From Clostridium sp. AF15-31 (GTDB taxonomy: Bacteria; Bacillota; Clostridia; Lachnospirales; Lachnospiraceae): 64,000 bases of DNA. The translations under genes were made by a program, and so were the position numbers. The notes below the pieces were generated by a model that saw only the letters and a list, made by a program, of their open reading frames with translations, had not been told where the DNA came from and searched no databases. Positions within the stretch are counted from its first letter, which is position 1. Each line of letters begins with the position of its first letter. The stretch lies in the NCBI RefSeq assembly GCF_003461625.1, contig NZ_QTXL01000004.1:186313-250312 (forward strand), given 5' to 3'. Positions 53,447 through 62,956 of this stretch are shown in pieces.

Positions 53447-55282
53447 ATGAGAAAAATCAGGCGGATGGTAAGTGTGGTTATGATCTCCTGCATGATGGCG
53501 GGCTGTCTTGCAGGCTGCGGAAGCGGGAAAGAAACAGGAGGCACGCATGGAGAACGACAGGGAACGGAAAGCCGGTCAGGTACGGAGCGGGAGAGCATCG
53601 CAGAAAGATACAGACAGAAAGCCATAAAAGAGGAATTTGAAGAAAATATAGCGGAATCCGGACAGTCACAGCAAAATATGGCTGTGTCGGAAGGTATAGA
53701 AGAAGGGGCTTATGATAGTGCAGTTTCGGCTGCCGATACATATAATTCCGTAACGGACAGTGCATCAAATTCTGAATATGCAAAAATCGGATATGGAGAA
53801 TCCGGTTATGATACCAGAGAGTATGACTATCAGGAAGAACACCGTTTTGTGTCTACGAAAGATTTCCCGCTTTCAACATTTGCGGCAGACTGTGATACAG
53901 CTTCCTACAGCAATATCAGAAGTTATATCGAAGAAGGAATGCTGCCGCCTGCAGGAGCAGTCCGGGTCGAAGAAATGATCAATTATTTTGATTATGACTA
54001 TGTATCAGGCCCGGAGGCTGGGAAGAAGTTTGCAGTATATACGGAATATGCGGATTGTCCATGGAATAAAGATACAAAGCTGATGATGGTAGGACTGAAT
54101 ACGGCCGCGATCGATATGAGTGAGAAGAAAGCATCCAATCTGGTATTCCTGATCGATACATCCGGTTCTATGTATGAGGAAAATAAACTGCCGCTGGCAC
54201 AGAAAGCATTTAAAATGCTGGCAGAGAATCTGGATGAGAACGACAGGATCAGTATTGTTACATATGCGGGTTCGGATACGGTTGTTCTAAATGGCGTGGC
54301 AGGTTCGGAGGCCTATACGATATGCGAGGCACTGGATTCGCTGGAAGCATCCGGCAGCACAAATGGAAGTGCGGGACTGATCACGGCATATGAGATCGCA
54401 GAGCAGCAGTTTATAAAAGACGGAAATAATCGGGTGATCCTTGCGACGGATGGGGATCTGAATGTCGGGCTGACAAGCGAGAGTGATCTGGTAGGATTGA
54501 TCACTGAGGAGAAGGACAGCGGTATATTCTTGAGCGTTCTGGGATTTGGCTCTGATAATCTGAAGGATAACAAATTAGAAGCATTGGCAGATCACGGAAA
54601 CGGTAATTACTCGTATCTGGATTCTGTCTATGAAGCAAAGAAGGTTCTGGTTGACGAAATGGGTGGAACCTTATATACGGTTGCAAAGGATGTCAAAATG
54701 CAGATTGAATTCAATCCGGAGCAGGTGAAAGGTTATCGGCAGATCGGATATGAGAACCGTACGCTTTCCGCAGAAGATTTTGCAGATGATACGGTGGATG
54801 GCGGCGAGATCGGAGCCGGTCATGTGGTGACTGCACTCTATGAGGTGGTTCCGGTCGATTCGGAATTTGACGTGCCGGAGGCAGAGACAAAATATACATC
54901 GAAAAAGCAGAGTACAAATTATTCCGGCGAACTGGCAACCGTGAATATCCGTTACAAAGAGCCGGATGGAGATAAGAGCACACTGGAAACAGCCGTTATA
55001 AAGGCAGAAAGCGGTCAAAAGGGAATGTCTCATGACCTGAGCTTTGCATCGGCGGTTGCGGCATATGGAATGCTGCTTACGGACAGCACATATAAAGGAA
55101 CAGCGACGTATAAGATGGCGGAAGAACTTGCGGAAGCAGGAATCACGGTTGAGATAAATGAAAGGGACATGGCTCAGGCAAGCAACGATCAGTTATACCG
55201 GAGCCAATTCCTTGAACTGGTGCGGAAGACGGAGAAGTTATCTCAACGTGAACCGGCAGCACAGATGTGGCAGTGCGATTAA
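53447..55282 (+). CDS. VWA-domain lipoprotein, YfbK-like
   Basis: The 611-aa protein starts at ATG 53447 after AAGGAGGG; the longer frame from 53420 would place extra charged residues before the signal peptide. The lipobox is around MAGCLAGC. A low-complexity linker precedes a YfbK-type N-terminal region (TFAADCDTASYSNIRS, RVEEMINYFDYDY). The von Willebrand A domain has an intact metal site: DTSGSM, a Thr in STNGSAG, and ATDGDLN. A C-terminal DUF3520-like domain follows. It is probably a surface adhesion or envelope-stress protein under the adjacent ECF sigma factor. Confidence 0.88.
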   Translation: MRKIRRMVSVVMISCMMAGCLAGCGSGKETGGTHGERQGTESRSGTERESIAERYRQKAIKEEFEENIAESGQSQQNMAVSEGIEEGAYDSAVSAADTYNSVTDSASNSEYAKIGYGESGYDTREYDYQEEHRFVSTKDFPLSTFAADCDTASYSNIRSYIEEGMLPPAGAVRVEEMINYFDYDYVSGPEAGKKFAVYTEYADCPWNKDTKLMMVGLNTAAIDMSEKKASNLVFLIDTSGSMYEENKLPLAQKAFKMLAENLDENDRISIVTYAGSDTVVLNGVAGSEAYTICEALDSLEASGSTNGSAGLITAYEIAEQQFIKDGNNRVILATDGDLNVGLTSESDLVGLITEEKDSGIFLSVLGFGSDNLKDNKLEALADHGNGNYSYLDSVYEAKKVLVDEMGGTLYTVAKDVKMQIEFNPEQVKGYRQIGYENRTLSAEDFADDTVDGGEIGAGHVVTALYEVVPVDSEFDVPEAETKYTSKKQSTNYSGELATVNIRYKEPDGDKSTLETAVIKAESGQKGMSHDLSFASAVAAYGMLLTDSTYKGTATYKMAEELAEAGITVEINERDMAQASNDQLYRSQFLELVRKTEKLSQREPAAQMWQCD

Positions 55283-55440
55283 CGGACGACCGGTTGTTTA
55301 TACTCGAAATTCATAATAAATATAAGCCGTAAAAGGTGTTTTTTTCTCTGATATATGCTAACATATATAAGATCATTGCAGTATATGATCGATTTACTGT
55401 TTACTATTATGAGTAGGAGAGCATACAGGAGGAAAAGAAA

Positions 55441-56922
55441 ATGAAAAAATGTCTGAAATGCGGAGCTGAACTGGATGATGGTGCAAATTTTTGCAGATAT
55501 TGTGGAAGTTCACAGAAGGTTGACAGTGCAGAAGCAATAGCACAGGGCTATTATGCGCCAAACGGAATGTCTCAGGATTACTATGACCCAAATGGCACAG
55601 CACAGGGGTATTATGCTCCAAATGACATGGCACAGGGCTACTATGCTCCAAATGACATGGCACAGGGCTGCTATGATCCAAATGGCACAGCACAGGGGTA
55701 TTATGCTCCAAATGACATGGCGCAGGGCTACTATGATCCAAATGGCACAGCACAGGGCTATTATGATCCAAATGGTATGCCCCAGGGTTACTATGACCAA
55801 AATAGTATGAATCCGGGAGTAGAGCAGCCTGTTTCCAAAATGCCGAAAACCGGGAAATCTAGAGAGAAGAAATCGAAAAAATCTATAATGTTGATTGTCG
55901 GTATAGCAGCGGCGGTCGTATTGGCAGCAGTTTTATTTTTCCTGTTTTTTGGAAGAGAAATGATTGCCAAGAGCAAAATTAAAAGTGCGGCTAAGGATTA
56001 TGCAGGGTATATTGAAAAACTGAAGGTCAAAGAACTTGTGAAAGCTACAGCGCCAAAGGGGCTGATCGAAGATATCGTTGTCGATGCTATGAGAGCGGAT
56101 GGAGCAGATTTCGATGACCTTAAGGAGTTCAGAGATGATTTTGACGATGAGTATGATGATATGATCGATGATGCCTATGATGAGGCAGACGATGCAGGAG
56201 TTAAGATCAGTCTGGATGATTTCAAGGTTGAAAAGGTTAAGAAGGTTGACGTTAAAGATGTGATTCAGTATGTATATGATGAACTGGGCGAAAAAGAGAT
56301 AGAAGGATATGATGTTGACAAGGTTTACGCTCTCGTAAAAGAAAAAGCAGAAGATTACAATCTGGATCTGAAAAAGATTTACAGAGTAGATATTTCTTAT
56401 GATCTGTCTGTAAGAGGAGATTATTTTGACTGGAAGGATGTAAAAGACGCATTAAAGGGTGAAGGAATTAATGTAAATGATCTGTGTGATCATCTTTATG
56501 CATATGAATATGAAGGAGAGTATTATCTGATTCCCGGTGTTGAGGATGCATTGATACCATCATTTAAGAAATATATGGAAAAGGTGAATAGATCCAGAGA
56601 TATTTCAAATGCGGATAGCATTCGTATCGCATTACAGACAGCATTATCTGATATAGATGCTTGTGAAAGCTTTTATAAGAGTGATGTTGATAATGAATAT
56701 GTCATATTATCCGAAACCGGTATGGCAAAGGTTCCTGCAGCTTTCCGTAAAGAGTTTGACGCTGTGCTCGGCGAGTATCCGGAAGTGAAATATATAAAAG
56801 ACGGTTATGATAAATTTGCATTTAAACTGGATGTTGAAAGTAACACATGCACGGTTTATGTTACAAATGGTTCTGATTTTGTGGAGATTTCTCCGGATAT
56901 AGATTACGATTTTTATTTTTAA
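55441..56922 (+). CDS. Zinc-ribbon membrane protein with decapeptide repeats
   Basis: The 493-aa product begins with a zinc ribbon (CLKCGAELDDGANFCRYCG). Nine 10-residue repeats of the type AQGYYAPNDM or AQGYYDPNGT fill residues 34-123. A Lys-rich segment and one membrane helix (about 148-170) follow, then an extracytoplasmic acidic domain of about 320 residues with no recognised fold. Zinc ribbon plus one helix plus a divergent outer domain is a common Firmicutes arrangement (TcaA-like); function is unknown. GGAGGAAAAGAAA precedes the start. Confidence 0.78.
   Translation: MKKCLKCGAELDDGANFCRYCGSSQKVDSAEAIAQGYYAPNGMSQDYYDPNGTAQGYYAPNDMAQGYYAPNDMAQGCYDPNGTAQGYYAPNDMAQGYYDPNGTAQGYYDPNGMPQGYYDQNSMNPGVEQPVSKMPKTGKSREKKSKKSIMLIVGIAAAVVLAAVLFFLFFGREMIAKSKIKSAAKDYAGYIEKLKVKELVKATAPKGLIEDIVVDAMRADGADFDDLKEFRDDFDDEYDDMIDDAYDEADDAGVKISLDDFKVEKVKKVDVKDVIQYVYDELGEKEIEGYDVDKVYALVKEKAEDYNLDLKKIYRVDISYDLSVRGDYFDWKDVKDALKGEGINVNDLCDHLYAYEYEGEYYLIPGVEDALIPSFKKYMEKVNRSRDISNADSIRIALQTALSDIDACESFYKSDVDNEYVILSETGMAKVPAAFRKEFDAVLGEYPEVKYIKDGYDKFAFKLDVESNTCTVYVTNGSDFVEISPDIDYDFYF
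55540..55809 (+). repeat. Coding 30-bp tandem repeat (9 units)
   Basis: The region holds nine consecutive 30-bp units within the zinc-ribbon gene, each encoding a Tyr/Pro/Asn-rich decapeptide. Units alternate between APNDM and DPNGT endings, and several are nearly identical in DNA. This indicates recent expansion by slippage or recombination. Confidence 0.9.
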
Positions 56923-57020
56923 ACGTATAGAAGCACTTCCCTTTTATTGATAATTCTTGTATAATAAAGTATTAGAGTTGCCAAAAGGCAAATATGAGAA
57001 ATGACAGGAAGGATAAATTA

Positions 57021-58760
57021 ATGGGTGAAAAAAAGATAATGCTCGGTAATGCAGCGATCGCCAGAGGCGCATATGAAGCCGGTGTAAAGGTATCAGCAGC
57101 ATATCCGGGTACTCCAAGTACAGAGATCAGTGAGAATATTGTAAAATATCCTGAGATATATGCAGAATGGTCTCCAAATGAAAAAGTAGCAACAGAGGTT
57201 GCGATCGGAGCATCATTTGCAGGTGTCCGTTCAATCGTATCAATGAAGCATGTAGGTGTGAATGTAGCTTCAGATCCATTATTTACAGCAGCATATACCG
57301 GTGTAAAGGGTGGTATGGTTTTAGTAGCAGCCGATGATCCGGGTATGTATTCATCGCAGAATGAACAGGATTCCAGACTGGTAGCAAGGACAGCGATGAT
57401 TCCGGTGTTTGAACCATCTGACAGTATGGAAGCAAAGGAGTTCACAAAGTATGCATTTGAATGCAGCGAGAAGTACGATACTCCGATCATGCTCCGTACA
57501 ACAACCAGACTGGCACATTCACAGGGCGTTGTTGAATTAAATGACAGAGTAGAAGTAGAAGACAAGCCATACGAGAGAGACATTAAGAAGATGGTTATGA
57601 TGCCGGGTAATGCGATCCCTCGTCATGTATTTGTAGAACAGAGATTAAAGGACATGGCAGCAGACGGTGCGGATATGCCGATCAATCGTGTAGAGATGAA
57701 TGATACCAGCGTTGGTGTTATCACCAGTGGTATTCCATATCAGTACGTAAAGGAAGCAATGCCAAATGCCTCCGTATTAAAGCTTGGTATGGTAAATCCG
57801 CTTCCTAGAAAGTTGATCGAAGACTTTGCGGCAAAGGTTGATAAGCTGTATGTTATTGAGGAGCTAGAGCCTCATATCGAGACACAGGTAAGAGCCTGGG
57901 GCATCGATGCAGTAGGTAAGGAGCTTTTGACCGTTCAGGGTGAATACAGTGCAAATATGTTAAGAGAGAAGATCCTCGGCGAGAAGGTTGAGCAGGAAGA
58001 ACCTGCAAAGGTTGCACCTAGACCACCTATCCTTTGTCCGGGATGCCCGCATAGAAGTGTATTTTCAGTATTAAACGAACTGAAGATCCATGCAGCAGGA
58101 GATATCGGATGCTATACACTGGGAGCAGTTGCGCCGCTTAGCGTAATTGATACAACCGTATGTATGGGATCTTCCATTTCTACATTACATGGTATGGAAA
58201 AAGCAAAAGGAAAAGATTATATCAAGAACTGGGTTGCGGTTATCGGTGATTCCACATTCATGCATACAGGTGTAAACTCTCTGATGAACATGGTTTACAA
58301 CAAGGGTACAGGAACCGTTATCATCCTTGATAACTCAACAACCGGTATGACAGGACATCAGGATCATGCAGCGACCGGTAAGACCTTGCAGGGTGAACCT
58401 ACATATGCGATTAACATTTATAAATTGTGCAAGGCGATCGGTATTGACAGTGTACATGAGATCAATGCATTTGACATTGACGGTTTAAAGAAGCTGATCA
58501 AAGAGGAAGTTGCAAAGGATGAGATCTCTGTTATTATCACCAAGTCTCCTTGTGTTCTTTTAAAGACAACCAAGGTAACAGGTGTATGCAGAGCTATCCC
58601 GGAGAAATGTAAGAAGTGTGGTATGTGCTTAAAGCCGGGATGCCCGGCAGTTATCAAGCAGCCGGATGGAACGATCCAGATCGATGAGACCATGTGTAAT
58701 GGTTGCGGACTGTGTATGAAGCGTTGTAAGTTTGATGCGATCGAAAAGGAGGAATTCTAA
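57021..58760 (+). CDS. iorA: Indolepyruvate ferredoxin oxidoreductase alpha subunit
   Basis: The 579-aa TPP-dependent oxidoreductase converts aryl-pyruvates to aryl-acetyl-CoA, reducing ferredoxin. The N-terminal pyrimidine-binding half has GNAAIARGAYEAGV and YPGTPSTEI. The TPP-binding half has GDIGCYTLG and IGDSTFMHTGVNSL. Two C-terminal [4Fe-4S] ferredoxin motifs (CKKCGMCLKPGCP and CNGCGLCMKRCKFDA) are present. ATG 57021 follows AGGAAGGA. The beta subunit overlaps the stop by one base. Confidence 0.95.
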   Translation: MGEKKIMLGNAAIARGAYEAGVKVSAAYPGTPSTEISENIVKYPEIYAEWSPNEKVATEVAIGASFAGVRSIVSMKHVGVNVASDPLFTAAYTGVKGGMVLVAADDPGMYSSQNEQDSRLVARTAMIPVFEPSDSMEAKEFTKYAFECSEKYDTPIMLRTTTRLAHSQGVVELNDRVEVEDKPYERDIKKMVMMPGNAIPRHVFVEQRLKDMAADGADMPINRVEMNDTSVGVITSGIPYQYVKEAMPNASVLKLGMVNPLPRKLIEDFAAKVDKLYVIEELEPHIETQVRAWGIDAVGKELLTVQGEYSANMLREKILGEKVEQEEPAKVAPRPPILCPGCPHRSVFSVLNELKIHAAGDIGCYTLGAVAPLSVIDTTVCMGSSISTLHGMEKAKGKDYIKNWVAVIGDSTFMHTGVNSLMNMVYNKGTGTVIILDNSTTGMTGHQDHAATGKTLQGEPTYAINIYKLCKAIGIDSVHEINAFDIDGLKKLIKEEVAKDEISVIITKSPCVLLKTTKVTGVCRAIPEKCKKCGMCLKPGCPAVIKQPDGTIQIDETMCNGCGLCMKRCKFDAIEKEEF

Positions 58761-59329
58761 TGGCTGTAAAGAATATTATGATAGTTGGTGTCGGTGGACA
58801 GGGAACTCTTCTTACAAGCCGTATCCTCGGTGGTATCACGACAGCAGCAGGTTATGATGTAAAGCTCTCCGAGGTTCATGGTATGAGCCAGAGAGGCGGT
58901 AGTGTTGTTACATATGTAAGATATGGTGAGAAGGTTGCGGAACCAATCGTAGAAGAAGGTCATGCAGATGTTCTGATCGCATTTGAGAAGCTGGAAGCTA
59001 TGCGTTATGCTCATTTTCTGAAGAAGGACGGCGTAATTATTGCAAATGATCAGAGAATCGATCCGATCACAGTTGTAACCGGTCAGGCAGAATATCCGGA
59101 ACACATCTTAGAGACATTGTCAGAGAAGCATAAGGTGATCTCCATCGATGCGATGGCAGAGGCAAAGAAGCTTGGCAATCCAAAAGTATTTAATACGATC
59201 ATTATCGGTGTTGCTGCAAAACATATGGATTTTGACCATGACAAATGGGTAGAGGTTATCAAAGCAACGGTTCCTCCAAAGACAGTTGAGATGAACCTGA
59301 AGGCATTTGAAGTCGGATATGCATTATAA
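58760..59329 (+). CDS. iorB: Indolepyruvate ferredoxin oxidoreductase beta subunit
   Basis: The 189-aa gamma-type domain of 2-oxoacid:ferredoxin oxidoreductases opens with NIMIVGVGGQGTLLTSRIL and has SEVHGMSQRGGSV, the conserved glycine-rich and MSQRGG motifs. It pairs with IorA. It is translationally coupled through TAATG, with GGAGG inside the end of iorA. A terminator follows. Confidence 0.95.
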   Translation: MAVKNIMIVGVGGQGTLLTSRILGGITTAAGYDVKLSEVHGMSQRGGSVVTYVRYGEKVAEPIVEEGHADVLIAFEKLEAMRYAHFLKKDGVIIANDQRIDPITVVTGQAEYPEHILETLSEKHKVISIDAMAEAKKLGNPKVFNTIIIGVAAKHMDFDHDKWVEVIKATVPPKTVEMNLKAFEVGYAL

Positions 59330-59384
59330 AGATTAAAATTAAATAAATGGTTTATTACAGAAGCATCTGTGAAAACCGTCAGGG

Positions 59385-59440
59385 AAAATACCTTTTGTAC
59401 ATAAGAAACAGTTCATGCAGATATGTACAGGAGGTATTTT
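59385..59440 (+). terminator. Terminator after iorAB
   Basis: Nested arms AAAATACC/GGTATTTT and GTACATA/TATGTAC enclose an 18-base loop; the outer right arm continues into a T-rich tail. Confidence 0.75.
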
Positions 59441-59594
59441 TACATTATGTATAATAATTGGAACAAAAAATGTCGATTTTTAGGTACTTTTGACAAAAAA
59501 CAGTGGACGATATGGCTTATATAGTGTAAAATCAAAAAAGTGGGTGCGTTCATGCGAAAAGAAAATTGGTGGAAACGTATAAGGAGAATTCGTA

Positions 59595-60686
59595 ATGAAT
59601 AATGATACAATAAATGTTGATATCAGTAAAAAATGGCAGTTGTTGTTGTGGAAGGTATTTCTGTCGGTTGCGATCATGTTCATGGTTGTGGAAGTAATCA
59701 TATGTCTGGTAAAAAAAGATTTGGGAATGGCGCGGGGAGCGTATATGGGGTTATATGTAGCAATTCCACTTGTCATATATGCAGGGGTGTTGTCCGGAAC
59801 CTTATATGTTTTGAAAAAAAACAAACTGACCGAGAACGGAGCTGACTGGCTGGTATCCATGATGATGTTTGTGATCTTTATTGTTCCGGCATTTGAACAT
59901 TATGATGCGATCGTACTGGCGCTGTTGCCTATGGTTTCAATCGTGATCACAGCCGTATTTGCGAATCAGAATATTACACTGGTGATGACGCTTCTGACAT
60001 TCTGCAGTCTGATCATTAATGATATCCGTCTGTATAGCCTGTTTGAGTGGAAGGAGATTAGCTTTTGGGCGTATGTAACAGCTTCATTTGGGCTGGTTTT
60101 AGTTTTGAGCGTGGTAACCTTCCTGTTGAATATGCATACGAAAGAGCTGATGGAATCCATCGGTAACTTCACAGTTCGTCAGATGAATCTTATGACAGAG
60201 CTTCGTAAAGATCCGCTGACGGGATTATATAACAGACGTTCCTTTGAGGAGAGCCTGGAGAAAGAAATCCGGCGTACAGAAGAAAACGGAGAGAAAGCAT
60301 ATATTGCGATTTTTGATATCGATCATTTCAAGAATGTAAATGATACATACGGACATAGCAATGGTGATGTGGTTATCAAGGCACTTTGTAAGATGCTAAA
60401 GGAGAAATCCAAAGACTATGGTCTTGCATTCCGTTACGGTGGAGAGGAATTTGTTATACTGTTCAATAATATTGAACTGCCGAAGGTTATCAATGTAGTA
60501 GAGGATGTAAGAACAGAATTCCGATGCTACTACTTCCAGTTCATGAATAACAGTGGAATCACCTGTAGCTGTGGTGTTGCGGAATATTCCAAAGGAGAGA
60601 GTGCAAAGGCATGGTTCAATCGGGCAGATAATTCGCTGTATCAGGCGAAGGAAGCCGGACGTAACCGAACCGTTGTGAGTGAATAA
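59595..60686 (+). CDS. Membrane diguanylate cyclase
   Basis: The 363-aa protein has about six N-terminal membrane helices (about 15-185) and a C-terminal GGDEF domain. DPLTGLYNRRSFEE, the metal-binding FDIDHFKNVND, and the active-site YGGEEF (about residue 281) are intact, so c-di-GMP synthesis is expected. No RxxD inhibitory site is evident before the motif. AAGGAGAATTCGTA precedes ATG. It is the only clearly active cyclase in the window. Confidence 0.92.
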   Translation: MNNDTINVDISKKWQLLLWKVFLSVAIMFMVVEVIICLVKKDLGMARGAYMGLYVAIPLVIYAGVLSGTLYVLKKNKLTENGADWLVSMMMFVIFIVPAFEHYDAIVLALLPMVSIVITAVFANQNITLVMTLLTFCSLIINDIRLYSLFEWKEISFWAYVTASFGLVLVLSVVTFLLNMHTKELMESIGNFTVRQMNLMTELRKDPLTGLYNRRSFEESLEKEIRRTEENGEKAYIAIFDIDHFKNVNDTYGHSNGDVVIKALCKMLKEKSKDYGLAFRYGGEEFVILFNNIELPKVINVVEDVRTEFRCYYFQFMNNSGITCSCGVAEYSKGESAKAWFNRADNSLYQAKEAGRNRTVVSE

Positions 60687-60730
60687 GATAATTAAAAAAA
60701 GAAATCAGTAATTTAAAAACGGTGATATCT

Positions 60731-60780
60731 AAAAAGCAGAGAAATTGGTACTATAAGTATGCCAATTTCTCTGCTTTTTT
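60731..60780. terminator. Strong terminator between the cyclase and the PTS operon
   Basis: An 18-bp perfect stem (60731-60748 and 60762-60779) with a 13-base loop. AAAAA and TTTTTT at its base make it usable on both strands. Confidence 0.9.
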
Positions 60781-60812
60781 ACATGTTTTCAAATTGGTAT
60801 AAAAAAATATAA

Positions 60813-60849
60813 AACTGGTATTGCAAAACCAGTTGATAGGTGGTATATT
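60813..60849 (+). promoter_or_regulatory. Promoter and putative repressor operator of the SIS/PTS operon
   Basis: TTGCAA (60821-60826) and TATATT (60844-60849) with a 17-base spacer. An inverted repeat AACTGGT (60813-60819) and ACCAGTT (60828-60834) overlaps the -35, with related TTGGTATA and TGGTATAT on either side. This fits a GntR-type operator in form; the regulator is not in the window. Confidence 0.62.
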
Positions 60850-60860
60850 ATGTTTACAAA

Positions 60861-60881
60861 GTGGTTCACAAAAAGAACCAC
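60861..60881 (+). other. Leader hairpin next to the ribosome site of the SIS gene
   Basis: GTGGTTC (60861-60867) and GAACCAC (60875-60881) form a 7-bp stem with a 7-base loop, ending two bases before AAAGGAG. It could influence translation or mRNA stability. Confidence 0.5.
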
Positions 60882-60895
60882 AAAAGGAGATGAAA

Positions 60896-62023
60896 ATGGA
60901 GAAGGATATGGAATATTATATTCAGGTTTCCGGTCGTATCATGAAAGATAATCTTGATAAAAGAAAGTCTCTTACCCAAAAGATATGCGACTGGTATCTG
61001 GATCAGGACAAAGAAGATATATGTCTGATCGCATCCGGATCGTCCCTGAATGCAGCATATGCAGCTCGACCATTTCTTTTAAAATACAGTAAATTTGATA
61101 TCAGTGTATTAAGTACAGTGGAATATCTGGATGTTTATCGGGAGAGAAAAAAGAACCGGTTTACGATTTTAATATCCCAGAGTGGATGCAGTACAAACAT
61201 AATTGAAATTATGAAGGAGCTGGATAAAGAGCATCAACCATTTGTTTTGTTAACAGGGAATGAGAATGGCAGTGCAAGCAGATACACGGATCGTCTTGTG
61301 GAGTATGGAGTTGGGAATGAAACGATTGATTATGTAACTCTTGGATATTCTACTTTGATCGAGTTTCTGATGCTTATGATACTGGAGATAGGTTTTCAAA
61401 AAAAAGAAATCAGTGATCAGGAATATGAAACTGCAGTAAGCCAGATCCGGAAAGCTTGTGAAATGCAGGAGCTTTGCCTGATACAGGCGAAAGAATTGGT
61501 ACAAAAACGATATCAGGATCTGTTGTGTATGGAAAAAGCAATACTGGTCGGCGATGGAGCCAATCTGGCAACGGTCAGAGAGGGAGCGTTGAAATTTCAG
61601 GAAACTCTGAAAGTCCCGACGGTATATTATGAGAGCGAAGAATTTATACATGGACCGGATATGCAGCTAACTCCGGATTATTCGGTTTTCTTTATAGACT
61701 GTGGTAAAACCTCTGATCGACTGTATGATATTTATAAAGCAACATCGTTGATCACAGAACGTTGCTATATGATTACGGATCAGGTTCACGATAAACGAGA
61801 TGGACAGATTCGGATGCCATGCCGGCTTCCGGCAGAGATCACGCCGTTATATACAGCTGCATTGTTTCAATATATAGCGGCTCATGTAACAAAAGAAAAA
61901 AATAATTTTACTTGTCATCCGCTGTTTTCCCGGATGGAACAGGCTGTTTCGCCAAAAACAGAAGACTATGACAGGATTATGAAAGAAAAGCTTGAAAGGA
62001 GCAGAAGGGAGGAGAACGGATGA
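60896..62023 (+). CDS. Two-domain SIS sugar isomerase/deglycase
   Basis: The 375-aa protein starts at ATG 60896, six bases after AAAGGAG. The first SIS domain has LIASGSSLNAAYA and ISQSGCSTN. The second has VGDGANLATVREGALK and YESEEFIHGPDM, like the GlmS isomerase half and fructosamine-6-phosphate deglycases (FrlB/GfrF type). It probably acts on a phosphorylated amino sugar or glycated amine brought in by the PTS. The EIIA start overlaps its stop by ATGA. Confidence 0.85.
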   Translation: MEKDMEYYIQVSGRIMKDNLDKRKSLTQKICDWYLDQDKEDICLIASGSSLNAAYAARPFLLKYSKFDISVLSTVEYLDVYRERKKNRFTILISQSGCSTNIIEIMKELDKEHQPFVLLTGNENGSASRYTDRLVEYGVGNETIDYVTLGYSTLIEFLMLMILEIGFQKKEISDQEYETAVSQIRKACEMQELCLIQAKELVQKRYQDLLCMEKAILVGDGANLATVREGALKFQETLKVPTVYYESEEFIHGPDMQLTPDYSVFFIDCGKTSDRLYDIYKATSLITERCYMITDQVHDKRDGQIRMPCRLPAEITPLYTAALFQYIAAHVTKEKNNFTCHPLFSRMEQAVSPKTEDYDRIMKEKLERSRREENG

Positions 62024-62430
62024 GAAAATATGTCTTAGCAACACACGGAAAGATGGCCGAAGGAATGTTGACAACGATTGAAATGCTGGCAGGTACACAG
62101 GAAAATCTGACCTGTATCAATGCTTATACAGATGAATGCCCGGATCCGCTTCCGGAATTAAAGAGAATTGTTGAAGCGAATTCAGAGGCAGAGATTGTGA
62201 TAATGACAGATCTTTTAGGCGGAAGTGTGAATAATAATGCATCCGCATTATTGTCTGATCCAAGGATACATGTTGTTGCCGGTGTGAATCTGGCTGCAGT
62301 GATTGGTATCCTGCTGAGTGCAGAGGATCAGGATACGGCATCTGTAATTGAAAGTGCGGTTGCAGAGGCTAAAGATATGATGGTTTATTGTAATACAGTA
62401 AATGCAACGTATGATGATGAAGATTTTTAA
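62020..62430 (+). CDS. PTS mannose-family EIIA component
   Basis: The 136-aa protein has phospho-acceptor His9 in LATHGKMAEGM and the fold-defining TDLLGGSVNN. It accepts phosphate from HPr and passes it to EIIB. It stands alone rather than fused to EIIB. Confidence 0.9.
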   Translation: MRKYVLATHGKMAEGMLTTIEMLAGTQENLTCINAYTDECPDPLPELKRIVEANSEAEIVIMTDLLGGSVNNNASALLSDPRIHVVAGVNLAAVIGILLSAEDQDTASVIESAVAEAKDMMVYCNTVNATYDDEDF

Positions 62431-62466
62431 TCTGTGTATTGACAGAAAAGAAAGGAGAAGGTTTAT

Positions 62467-62934
62467 ATGATCAAATCAATTCGTGTTGATTATCGTCTCT
62501 TACATGGACAGGTAGCAGTATCATGGACAGCATCATTAGGGGCAGATTGCCTGCTACTGGTAAGTGACACGGTTAAAAATGATCCGCTGAGATTAAACGC
62601 ACTAAAGATGGCGAAACCATCCGGAACAAAGGTTGTAGTAAAAAATACAGCGGAAGCTGTAGAGGCATTGAAAAGCGGGGTAACTGATAAATATAAATTA
62701 TTTATCATCTGTGAAACGGTAGAAATAGCCAAAGCAATCATTGAAGCTACAGGAGAAAAGACATTAAATATCGGCAACATTGCATACCATGAAAATGCAA
62801 AATTATATGGTAGAAGCGCATATATGGATGCAGCCGAGCTGGCTCTGGTAAAAGAGATGGTTGATGATAGCGTTGATGTATTTATTCAGATGATCCCGGC
62901 TGATAAAGTAATTAAATGCAAATCGCTGTTTTAA
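62467..62934 (+). CDS. PTS mannose/fructose/sorbose-family EIIB component
   Basis: The 155-aa protein has phospho-histidine His13 in RVDYRLLHGQV, matching the family's RLIHGQV, and a conserved NIGNIAY region. It phosphorylates the sugar as it passes through EIIC/EIID. AAGGAGAAGGTTTAT precedes ATG. Confidence 0.92.
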   Translation: MIKSIRVDYRLLHGQVAVSWTASLGADCLLLVSDTVKNDPLRLNALKMAKPSGTKVVVKNTAEAVEALKSGVTDKYKLFIICETVEIAKAIIEATGEKTLNIGNIAYHENAKLYGRSAYMDAAELALVKEMVDDSVDVFIQMIPADKVIKCKSLF

Positions 62935-62956
62935 CGGATGAATGGAGGGACAGATT

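Noticed and set aside
55540..55809. CRISPR-like 30-bp repeats
   Set aside because: The repeats are contiguous, in frame and encode decapeptides.
60781..60895. Sigma-54 promoter for the mannose-family PTS
   Set aside because: No TGGCAC-N5-TTGC type element is present; a housekeeping promoter with good spacing is visible instead.
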